NCBI GenBank assembly: GCA_051656605.1
Contig: JBOGCF010000002.1
Coordinates: 62,001 to 126,000 of the forward strand
Length of the DNA: 64,000 bases
Source: UBA12018 sp051656605
GTDB lineage: Bacteria > Bacteroidota > Bacteroidia > Bacteroidales > CAMTPD01
Direction: 5' to 3'
A program made the translations under genes and the position numbers. Every line of letters starts with the position of its first letter. The stretch's first letter is position 1. The notes under the pieces were generated by a model. That model saw only the letters and a program-made list of their open reading frames with translations, was not told the DNA's origin and made no database searches. Shown one piece after another: positions 17,278 to 24,639 of this stretch.

Positions 17278-18399
17278 TTATAGTTCTGGTTCTACAACTA
17301 CTGGAACCCAGTCGTGTACAGTTACATCAACAGACAAATCATAATAAACCGTTTTATCATAAGGCTCATCTCCGATTTGATCATAAGTAGGCTGTAACTT
17401 GCTCAAGTCTATATCATATACTTTACCTTTAGAAACTAATAAATCACCAGATACTACAGTCTCATAGCTATACTTCTCAATCGTTAAATAACCTGTATAA
17501 TCTTTTGGTTCATCATTGAGTTGATACGTAACTTTCACAATTACTTGCGGTCTGTCTTGATCAAAGATCTGATATCCTTTATCAGTTCCAATATCTGTTA
17601 AACCTACTAGACTCTTCGACTCAGCATAAAACTCATCAAACCAACCAGACTCTACTTGGTCTTCATTGGTACAAATATTTACAAGCTGCCCATTTGTTGT
17701 TACACGATTAACGTAAATATTCTCAACAGTCATGCTAGTTACTGTTATCGTATTTCCATTAACTTCCTTAGTGCCTCCTTCTTGTGGTGTATTTAATACT
17801 TGAATACGGCTCAACTCAGGTATTACATCTACGGTTGCAGTCAATTGGTGGTGTCCATCCACACCAGGACCTTTATCAATAATAGCCTCTGAAACGCCAT
17901 AATAAGGCACATTAACAAACTTTCCTGCAATTGTAGATTTAATAAATCCTCCTGGTTGCCAATTATTAATATCCTTTTGTTCGTTTGTTAATACAGGCAA
18001 ATTAGGCTGAGGAGTCTGGGATTTATAATCTGTGGTTATCGTACCCCACTCGTTGCCTGTAGCCACAACATATGCCAACACTTTACCCCCGACAAGCTTT
18101 GGGTCATCAGACTTCTCTAATAGTTGAATTGTTCGTGCAGGAGTCAACTCCTTAAACTCTTTTTTACTTAAACTTACCTCTCCTTTAATTTCATTATCGC
18201 TATTATAGGCAATTAGCAACAGCTGGCTCCATTCCGGTAAGTCATCGATAGCAGTGTCTCCGCTTTTGGTCTGAAAGTCCGAGAAGTTCAATTTCACAGA
18301 CAAGGAAACTTTGTTTCCAGTTTCCATTACAACGTCGTCTTGATTGGAACATCCAATACATGCAGCAAGTAAAGCCGCGAAAATCATCTTTTTCATCAC
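17278..18399 (-). CDS. Major fimbrillin, FimA/Mfa1-like pilin lipoprotein precursor
   Basis: A 373-residue precursor with a signal peptide and a lipobox-like CIGC (Cys17). Known FimA/Mfa1-type pilins are lipidated, exported, then cleaved after Arg/Lys in the N-terminal domain so that donor-strand exchange can polymerise them; FQTKSGDTA at about residues 43-51 is a candidate site. The body is beta-rich (QLLLIAYNSDNEIKG; GKVLAYVVATGNE) and ends in DLSVDVTVHDWVPVV and PEL, the last strand required for assembly. Upstream lies a 72-bp gap after the DUF3868 gene. A downstream hairpin could allow higher dosage of this subunit than of the minor ones. Assignment as the main shaft subunit comes from size and its position before FimB. 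Confidence 0.82.
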   Translation of the reverse strand: MMKKMIFAALLAACIGCSNQDDVVMETGNKVSLSVKLNFSDFQTKSGDTAIDDLPEWSQLLLIAYNSDNEIKGEVSLSKKEFKELTPARTIQLLEKSDDPKLVGGKVLAYVVATGNEWGTITTDYKSQTPQPNLPVLTNEQKDINNWQPGGFIKSTIAGKFVNVPYYGVSEAIIDKGPGVDGHHQLTATVDVIPELSRIQVLNTPQEGGTKEVNGNTITVTSMTVENIYVNRVTTNGQLVNICTNEDQVESGWFDEFYAESKSLVGLTDIGTDKGYQIFDQDRPQVIVKVTYQLNDEPKDYTGYLTIEKYSYETVVSGDLLVSKGKVYDIDLSKLQPTYDQIGDEPYDKTVYYDLSVDVTVHDWVPVVVEPEL

Positions 18400-18471
18400 G
18401 TATACATTTTTACATTTGAGAATATGGTTTAGAATCCGGTTCGCATATTACTATGAATAATACGATTTGAT

Positions 18472-19584
18472 CTATTCGTTGATTTGTTTGCGCTCATAGT
18501 TGATATAGCACGTTACTTTTCGGAGATGCGGATACCATTCTTTTAGCATATACGCATAAAACTTTCCGTTATCAACTTGCATAATGGCTTGTTTTCGCTG
18601 TTCGACCGACAAGGCTTCATCACGTAAGATCGCTAAGATTTCGTCTTTACTTTCAAGATTAGACGACTCAACAAAAGCGAGTACTCCATCCCAGTTTTCA
18701 TCTTTGGCATCCACCTTAAACAAACTTTCGGGCAAGTTCAACTCTTCTTTCAGATACTTGACAAACGCTTGCGCACGAGCGATAGATAGTTTTCGATTCA
18801 ATGCAACCGAACCTTCGGGTGATGCAAAACCAGTGATCAGAATCGTGTTGATCTTGAGCTCCGGATCTTGTTGTACGCGAGCAATCAACTCTGTTATTTT
18901 GTCCATCTCCTGGGCATTATTTAAATATGAAGCTTCAATATCTGAACGATTTACTTTAAAATCGACAAAGATGTATTTCATTGAATCGACAGACTCTACA
19001 ACCAAGTCTATCGAACTCAACACCTCTTCTTCTGCGAAGGGCAAAATCGGTTCTTTGGGTTTTGGCAACTCTATTGCTGCAAGATTACTCCAGGTTTTAA
19101 TTCGATTTGCAGCATCACCACAGCCACATACATCTTCATATACAGCAAGCACGGCTTGTTCCATCCAAGGCTCCATTCCTACCATATAATGATATGCCAT
19201 CGGATTTTCGATCGACTTCTTATCACTCTTCACCACCGCATATGTAAGCTCAGTAATGAATGCTCGCTCTTGTTCCGAAGCCAATGCCAACTCGCGTTTG
19301 TATGCATTGTATTCATTTCTTCCTTTTACCGTGATATGAGGTAACTGAAGTTGGTGCTCTCCATTTGTCAAGCATGGTATAAAACTGATTGATTGATTAG
19401 ACTTCACCTTAAAATCATTTGGAACAATCTGCATTTGTACAAGAATTGAGTCACCCTCCTCTGTAAGAGCTGTATTTTGGATCGAGTAACTTCCCGAATA
19501 CTGCTTATTTTGCGCGTTTGCATGGTCTACGATAAACCATATCAATGCTATAAGAAATAATTTGAACCACTTCATACGCTTCAC
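18472..19584 (-). CDS. DUF3868 / OmpA-like domain protein of the fimbrial locus
   Basis: A 370-residue protein with a cleavable signal peptide (ending near NAQ, residue 25). The N-terminal ~140 residues match the DUF3868 type, a beta domain found beside Bacteroidales fimbrial genes. The C-terminal ~150 residues contain an OmpA-like peptidoglycan-associated motif (ILITGFASPEGSVALNRKLS, then ARAQAFVKYL). It may tether the assembly machinery or the fimbrial base to the cell wall (inference). It follows the DUF3575 gene by 1 bp and precedes the major pilin, so it is probably co-transcribed with the fimbrial operon. Confidence 0.8.
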   Translation of the reverse strand: MKRMKWFKLFLIALIWFIVDHANAQNKQYSGSYSIQNTALTEEGDSILVQMQIVPNDFKVKSNQSISFIPCLTNGEHQLQLPHITVKGRNEYNAYKRELALASEQERAFITELTYAVVKSDKKSIENPMAYHYMVGMEPWMEQAVLAVYEDVCGCGDAANRIKTWSNLAAIELPKPKEPILPFAEEEVLSSIDLVVESVDSMKYIFVDFKVNRSDIEASYLNNAQEMDKITELIARVQQDPELKINTILITGFASPEGSVALNRKLSIARAQAFVKYLKEELNLPESLFKVDAKDENWDGVLAFVESSNLESKDEILAILRDEALSVEQRKQAIMQVDNGKFYAYMLKEWYPHLRKVTCYINYERKQINE

Positions 19585-19585
19585 T

Positions 19586-20185
19586 TTATTTGATAATATA
19601 ACTTACCGAAATCGAAGCCTTTGTCGGCCCCCAATAATTACGTTTCTCTTTTCCGAGCAAAGAGCCACATTTGTTACATTGATAGCGATCGTAATGCAGA
19701 CGGGCATATCCGACTCCGAGCGAAGCCTCCACATTCCAACGAGCATTTAGAAAAAACTGATAACCATATGAAAAACCACCGCCCACACCATAACCTTCAT
19801 ATCGATAGTTCTTGGATCCTTTTCCAAGCAAAAGCGGTAACTTATGCTCCGATATATTGTATTGAGTCCCCAATACATGCGCTCCTATAAAATGCCCCAT
19901 AAATGTTCGACAAAACCAGTGCCTATACTCTGCTTGAGTAAGCCAATGCGTAAGTTTCTTGTTATTACTATACGATCCCTCTCTGTTCCACGGATTATAA
20001 CCTCCGCCCAAGTCGAGAGTTCCACGCTTTCCTACACCGATTTCTAAACCTAAATTCGGAGTCAATGTATATGCTCCGTATAGTAAATTGGTCTTTATGG
20101 CTACCTTTTGTGCATACGTGCTTGTGAAAAATAAAATAAACATCAGCACGCTCCACTGCCTCTTATACTTCGTAATCATATGCAC
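19586..20185 (-). CDS. DUF3575 outer-membrane beta-barrel-like protein
   Basis: A 199-residue protein with a signal peptide (cleavage near TYAQ, residue 25) followed by VAIKTNLLYGAYTLTPNLGLEIG, the DUF3575 opening. Alternating aromatic/glycine strands and a terminal strand ending ASISVSYIIK suggest a small outer-membrane barrel. This family is regularly paired with DUF3868 proteins at the head of Bacteroidales fimbrial clusters. It is the first gene of the seven-gene minus-strand operon; the 695 bp upstream must contain the operon promoter. Confidence 0.78.
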   Translation of the reverse strand: MHMITKYKRQWSVLMFILFFTSTYAQKVAIKTNLLYGAYTLTPNLGLEIGVGKRGTLDLGGGYNPWNREGSYSNNKKLTHWLTQAEYRHWFCRTFMGHFIGAHVLGTQYNISEHKLPLLLGKGSKNYRYEGYGVGGGFSYGYQFFLNARWNVEASLGVGYARLHYDRYQCNKCGSLLGKEKRNYWGPTKASISVSYIIK

Positions 20186-20548
20186 CTTGATTTGTTAGCA
20201 TTAATAAAATAAGCTCAATAAAAATCACTACATTGCTGAATGCAAAAGAACAATTTCATTGCACATAAAATGTTTCAAAAATTACACATGTATTATTATT
20301 TTAACCAAACCGTATATTTTTACCATATTTGAAACATAAAACGTACATATGAGTACAAATTACTCACATTGAACATCCATTGAAATAATTAAAATAAGAC
20401 AAAATATCACTTTTGAGACATTAATATCTAATTCTAAAAACATATACCTCTTTTTATCTCATTATTTAAATCTTTGTTAATTATAATCCAAAATATTATC
20501 TCTAAAACTATATTGAAGCTTTTTCAACTAGCCCTTATAAGAACTAAG

Positions 20549-20580
20549 ACTAGTGGATGACTGCAACAGATCCATCTAGT
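20549..20580. repeat. Imperfect hairpin in the fimbrial upstream region
   Basis: ACTAGTGGAT (20549-20558) pairs with 20570-20580 apart from one bulged base, with an 11-nt loop. It could be an operator or an RNA stem in a long fimbrial leader; function unknown. Confidence 0.4.
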
Positions 20581-20826
20581 AAGCACTACAAGAGACTAAA
20601 TAACCAACTTCAAAATAACAGTATTCAGATCAGCCTTATTGCCGATTCAAAACTAGAACATCCACTTCGTTAAAACTAAAAAACAGAATCTACAAATCAA
20701 TATACATTTCATACATATCTAAATAACAAGCAGTTTAAGAGCATTAACAACAGAGTATAAATCTGAATATAACATTCAATTTTTGGTCACCATGTAAACT
20801 AATTATCAATATCCGATTATTCATAT

Positions 20827-20834
20827 TACATTTG
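20827..20834 (+). promoter_or_regulatory. Putative -7 box of the TPR/LuxR regulator gene
   Basis: TACATTTG matches TAnnTTTG and lies 46 bp upstream of the start codon. No TTG at the -33 spacing was seen, so the promoter may need an activator. Confidence 0.45.
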
Positions 20835-20880
20835 TGTCGATATATTTAAGGAAACACAATACAAATATTCCAATCATACC

Positions 20881-22845
20881 ATGCGACAAAACACAATAAA
20901 ACATCTCCTCTGTTGTTTTAGTCTCATTTGCATAGCTTTACTCACACACGCATGTCACAGAAAGGACACAAAACAAGCAATAGCTACATCTGAAGGCGAA
21001 CAAAATAATGCAATAGTAGACAATCTCGAAAAACAGTATCAACAAGCTCGTTCATTGCAAAAATCCCAGTCTTATCCAGAAGCTATCGACGCATTCAAAG
21101 CTTGTCTAACATTTAACTCAAACGATGAAGACATTCAAAAACAACTTGAGCCAATTGTGGTAAATGCCATGATTCAAATGCTCAATAGTTACCAAAGCGA
21201 AGGCAGTCCAGATGACTGCATTGATTATTTTTATTATCTGACAGAAAATCCACCTTCGTTAATTCAACAATATTGCATGCGAGACGTATTCTCCTTGTTA
21301 GGCTACGCCTTATCACGTACCGAGCGAATGAGCGAAGCCGAAGAGCTTACCTTAAAAGCCCTCGATATGCCCATCTTCAACCCAACACCACAGCGACTGT
21401 TTCGACATTATGCCTATGCCGCTGCTGTGTTCTTCAGCAATCCAGATAAACAAGAGGATGTGATAAAATGGTGTAACCTAGCAATTGAGCAAGCGAACTT
21501 AAGCGAAACACCCACCAGTGTACAATGGATTACCTCCATGCTTGGTAACCTCTACAAGCGTACCGGTAAGATCAATGAAGCTACAGATCTGCTTTTGCAA
21601 AGCGTACAAGAAGCACGAAAACAAAAAGATTTACTCGGAGAAGCCAATGCTTATAATGCTTTAGCTGAACTATATTTATATTGGGATCTGCCTCAATATG
21701 CCAATGCGTATACTACACTTGCTGTACAAAACGTAACACACAAGCATGATAATCCAATGTGTGCAGGCGTTGCTTACACAACAAAAGGAAAGGTGATGAA
21801 ACAACTGGGTTATGCAGATTCGACGTTTCATTTCTTAGAAAAAGCAGATAGTTGTTGTAAAGAGCTTCCCTACAATAGTGGTCTTGTTGATATCGATTTT
21901 CTTTGGGGAGCATTCATTATAAAGCACAGTAATACTGTTGATTCGATAACTAAAGGAATCGAAAAGCTAGAGCGCGTTGCAACACAAGCAACACCAGCTC
22001 ATCGTGCCAAAGCCTTTCACCAATTGGCTCGTGGCTATTTTAAATTAAAACAGCAACAACAAGGCGAAGCCATGCTCGATAGTATGTATCAGTTGCTCAA
22101 TCAATCAGCATCTCCAATCTACATTGAAGGAGCCTACACCGATGCCTTAACCCATTATATACAAAAGCAAGAAGATCAAAAAATAATTCAATACGCAACA
22201 GCTTTACTCAATGAGATTGATTTTCGTCTCGATAAGCAAAATGCAAAAAAGCTAGCAGAAACAATCGTGAAATTTCAAACGGAGAAGAAAGAGCAACAGT
22301 TATTACTAGCTCAAGTTGAGCTTGAAAACAAAAATCTCCACATCCGCCTCTATCTTATTGCAGCATTCGCATTAATAATACTAACATTAGCATTCTTCTT
22401 CTACAAACGAAGAATGTATCTGATGCGACAACAACTTATGGAACAACGTCTCACGGCGATGCTCGACAATCTAGAGAAAGTCAATCAACATTCCGTACAA
22501 GTAGAGCAACAACTCTCCGACATATTGACCGAGAAAGACAGTAGAAAAGAAATTGAAGCCGTTACGCCGGGACTACTCAAAGAGAAGGGCGAGCCGAAGT
22601 TTAGACAACGCTTCGAGCAGCTCCATCCACGCTTTCTTCCTGCTTTGAAAGAAAGAATCCCCAACATCGGACGCAAAGAGGAACTGCTCAGTATGCTGAT
22701 TGTTTTGGAGCAAGACAACCATCAAATCGCGGCATTAATGGGTATTGCTCACAGCAGCGTCAATATGGCTCGCTACCGTCTGCGTCAGAAATTCGGACTA
22801 GACAAGGAAGAAAGTCTGGACGATGTCATTAAAAGCATGCTATAA
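20881..22845 (+). CDS. TPR-transmembrane-LuxR-type HTH regulator
   Basis: A 654-residue protein. An N-terminal hydrophobic segment ends with a weak lipobox-like THAC. Tetratricopeptide-like helices then fill residues ~45-440 (for example AIDAFKACLTFNSNDEDIQ; WITSMLGNLYKRTGKINEAT). A predicted transmembrane helix follows at about 487-506 (LYLIAAFALIILTLAFFFYK), then a coiled stretch. A C-terminal helix-turn-helix lies at about 600-645 (LLSMLIVLEQDNHQIAALMG, then IAHSSVNMARYRLRQKFGL). The layout suggests a periplasmic TPR sensor linked through the membrane to a cytoplasmic DNA-binding domain. It is divergent from the fimbrial operon across 695 bp, so it is the prime candidate regulator. Confidence 0.82.
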   Translation: MRQNTIKHLLCCFSLICIALLTHACHRKDTKQAIATSEGEQNNAIVDNLEKQYQQARSLQKSQSYPEAIDAFKACLTFNSNDEDIQKQLEPIVVNAMIQMLNSYQSEGSPDDCIDYFYYLTENPPSLIQQYCMRDVFSLLGYALSRTERMSEAEELTLKALDMPIFNPTPQRLFRHYAYAAAVFFSNPDKQEDVIKWCNLAIEQANLSETPTSVQWITSMLGNLYKRTGKINEATDLLLQSVQEARKQKDLLGEANAYNALAELYLYWDLPQYANAYTTLAVQNVTHKHDNPMCAGVAYTTKGKVMKQLGYADSTFHFLEKADSCCKELPYNSGLVDIDFLWGAFIIKHSNTVDSITKGIEKLERVATQATPAHRAKAFHQLARGYFKLKQQQQGEAMLDSMYQLLNQSASPIYIEGAYTDALTHYIQKQEDQKIIQYATALLNEIDFRLDKQNAKKLAETIVKFQTEKKEQQLLLAQVELENKNLHIRLYLIAAFALIILTLAFFFYKRRMYLMRQQLMEQRLTAMLDNLEKVNQHSVQVEQQLSDILTEKDSRKEIEAVTPGLLKEKGEPKFRQRFEQLHPRFLPALKERIPNIGRKEELLSMLIVLEQDNHQIAALMGIAHSSVNMARYRLRQKFGLDKEESLDDVIKSML

Positions 22846-22901
22846 CATCACATAGTTTAAGCACGCTGCTCACCAGAACTAAGCCCTATTCTTACAAACC
22901 T

Positions 22902-22999
22902 TAAGCTTAGACAGGTATATGACAAAGATGTGTACACGTACGTGTCTAAGATGTGTACTGGTATATGACAAGAATGCGTCACGTACGTGTCTAAGCTTA
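22902..22999. repeat. Tandem imperfect repeats enclosed by a 12-bp inverted repeat
   Basis: Outer arms 22902-22913 and 22988-22999 are perfectly complementary. Inside are two near-identical 36-37 bp units (22914-22950 and 22960-22995), each containing ACGTACGT and ending TGTCTAAG. The left arm's CTTAGACA can pair with either copy of TGTCTAAG (22943-22950 or 22988-22995), giving alternative hairpins. It lies between the regulator stop and the thyA promoter. Confidence 0.65.
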
Positions 23000-23046
23000 G
23001 TATTCACGTATACAGAATTTAACCCACGTGATCCGTTTATTCATTG

Positions 23047-23054
23047 TATATTTG
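23047..23054 (+). promoter_or_regulatory. Putative -7 box of thyA-folA
   Basis: TATATTTG matches TAnnTTTG and lies 19 bp before the thyA start codon, implying a very short leader. No TTG at -33 was seen. Confidence 0.5.
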
Positions 23055-23073
23055 TAATCTAAAAACATACGCA

Positions 23074-23868
23074 ATGAAACAATATAAAGAATTGCTTGAA
23101 CGCGTTCTCAAAGAGGGGACGTTTAAGGAAGACCGTACAGGCACGGGTACAAAAAGTGTGTTTGGTCATCAAATGCGCTTCAACCTTGAAGATGGTTTTC
23201 CGATGATCACGACCAAGAAACTTCACTTGAAGTCGATCGTGTACGAACTACTTTGGTTCTTGAAAGGTGATACGAATGTAAAGTATCTTCAAGACCATGG
23301 CGTGCGTATCTGGAATGAATGGGCCGATGCCGATGGCGACCTTGGGCACATCTACGGATACCAATGGAGATCTTGGCCCGACTACAACGGCGGACATATT
23401 GACCAAATTTCGGAAGTGGTAGAAACCATTAAAAACAATCCCGACTCGCGTCGTATTATCGTGAGTGCATGGAACGTGGCCGATCTCAACAATATGAACC
23501 TACCTCCTTGCCATGCTTTCTTTCAGTTTTATGTAGCCGACGGAAAGCTAAGCTTACAGTTGTATCAACGCAGTGCAGATATCTTCTTGGGTGTTCCTTT
23601 CAACATCGCTTCGTATGCATTGCTATTGATGATGATGGCACAAGTTACCGGCCTAAAACCGGGAGAGTTTGTACATACATTGGGCGACGCACATATATAT
23701 ATGAATCACATGGATCAGGTAAACGAACAGTTGAGCCGCGAGCCGCGCACGTTGCCTACAATGAAAATCAATCCGGAAGTAAAGAGTATCTTCGACTTCG
23801 AGTTCGAAGACTTTACACTTGAAGGATACGATCCGCATCCGCATATCAAAGGTGTAGTGGCCGTATAA
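23074..23868 (+). CDS. thyA: Thymidylate synthase
   Basis: A 264-residue enzyme that converts dUMP plus methylene-THF to dTMP plus dihydrofolate. It is nearly collinear with the 264-residue E. coli ThyA: DRTGTGTKSVFGHQMRFNL (folate/phosphate loop), nucleophile Cys near 146 in LPPCHAFFQFYVADG, LYQRSADIFLGVPFN, and the C-terminal EGYDPHPHIKGVVAV. The start at MKQYKELLERV was chosen over an in-frame ATG 30 bp upstream because it matches the family length and leaves the promoter box outside the gene. folA begins 21 bp downstream, so dihydrofolate made here is recycled by the next gene's product. Confidence 0.97.
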   Translation: MKQYKELLERVLKEGTFKEDRTGTGTKSVFGHQMRFNLEDGFPMITTKKLHLKSIVYELLWFLKGDTNVKYLQDHGVRIWNEWADADGDLGHIYGYQWRSWPDYNGGHIDQISEVVETIKNNPDSRRIIVSAWNVADLNNMNLPPCHAFFQFYVADGKLSLQLYQRSADIFLGVPFNIASYALLLMMMAQVTGLKPGEFVHTLGDAHIYMNHMDQVNEQLSREPRTLPTMKINPEVKSIFDFEFEDFTLEGYDPHPHIKGVVAV

Positions 23869-23889
23869 AGTAGAAAGAAAGAATCAAAG

Positions 23890-24387
23890 ATGAGCAAATT
23901 ATCGATCATAGTAGCCGTTGCGCAAGAGAACGCAATTGGTAAGAACAACGATTTGTTGTGCTACATGCCTGCCGACCTCAAGCACTTCAAGGAGCTTACT
24001 TCGGGGCATACCATCGTTATGGGGCGCCGCACATTTGAGTCGTTACCCAAAGGTGCTTTGCCCAATCGTACCAATGTGGTGCTTACCCGCACCGAAGGAG
24101 CTACGTTTGCAGGTTGCCAAGTATACCATTCTCTCGAAGAGGCTTTACCTCATTTCGAATCGGAAGAAGAAGTGTTTATCATCGGTGGTGCGGTATTGTA
24201 TACTGAGGCATTACCCAAAGCAGATCGCTTGTATCTGACCTATATTCACCATCATTTTGAAGATGCGGATACCTTCTTTCCTCAAATCGAGGCCGACGAA
24301 TGGGAGATTGTAGCTCGCGAAGATCACGACGCGGACGAAAAGAACCCGTATCCGTTTTCATTTGTTACATTGAATAGAAGAAAATAA
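23890..24387 (+). CDS. folA: Dihydrofolate reductase
   Basis: A 165-residue enzyme that reduces dihydrofolate to tetrahydrofolate with NADPH. The opening LSIIVAVAQENAIGKNNDLL, the acidic residue in MPADLKHFKELT, the NADPH loop IVMGRRTFESLP and FIIGGAVLYTEAL are diagnostic. It forms a thyA-folA operon, coupling dTMP synthesis to folate recycling. A strong hairpin terminator follows. Confidence 0.96.
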   Translation: MSKLSIIVAVAQENAIGKNNDLLCYMPADLKHFKELTSGHTIVMGRRTFESLPKGALPNRTNVVLTRTEGATFAGCQVYHSLEEALPHFESEEEVFIIGGAVLYTEALPKADRLYLTYIHHHFEDADTFFPQIEADEWEIVAREDHDADEKNPYPFSFVTLNRRK

Positions 24388-24422
24388 GAGACCATATAAG
24401 CTATTGCTTGTATCCGAAAGGC

Positions 24423-24462
24423 AAAAGAGTCGAATCTGTTGATTTACAGGTTCGACTCTTTT
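24423..24462 (+). terminator. Hairpin terminator of thyA-folA
   Basis: Perfect 12-bp arms 24423-24434 and 24451-24462 extend inward with further pairing (to 24439/24446) and end in a T-run. Confidence 0.85.
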
Positions 24463-24568
24463 GTTGTTTATTCCCCTTTCTCGCAACTTTTACGCTATAT
24501 AAGAGAGAACGACTCTTACATTTAACAAACTATACTACGATATAAACATTTTTTTATTCCGATATTGT

Positions 24569-24622
24569 ATCTATCTATCATAAGGGACTGTTTACTGAAA
24601 ATAAGCCTTATTATAGATAGAT
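24569..24622 (+). promoter_or_regulatory. Inverted repeat in the 5' region of the alpha-2-macroglobulin gene
   Basis: Arms 24569-24585 and 24606-24622 match at 16 of 17 positions with a 20-nt loop. The right arm ends 17 nt before the start codon, so in RNA the stem would lie against the ribosome-binding region; in DNA it could be an operator. Confidence 0.55.
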
Positions 24623-24639
24623 ATTAACGGCAAAAGAAA

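Larger units (their letters stand above)
20186..20880. other. AT-rich 695-bp divergent regulatory region of the fimbrial island
   Basis: No gene is seen. It lies between the fimbrial operon (minus) and the TPR/LuxR regulator (plus). The only minus-strand match to TAnnTTTG found is TAGTTTTG at 20648-20655, which would leave a leader of more than 450 nt. No long inverted repeats flanking an invertible promoter were found by eye. An imperfect hairpin sits at 20549-20580. Confidence 0.6.

Noticed and set aside
20186..20880. Invertible promoter (phase-variation switch) upstream of the fimbrial operon
   Set aside because: No pair of long matching inverted repeats flanking a promoter was found by eye, and no invertase gene is nearby.
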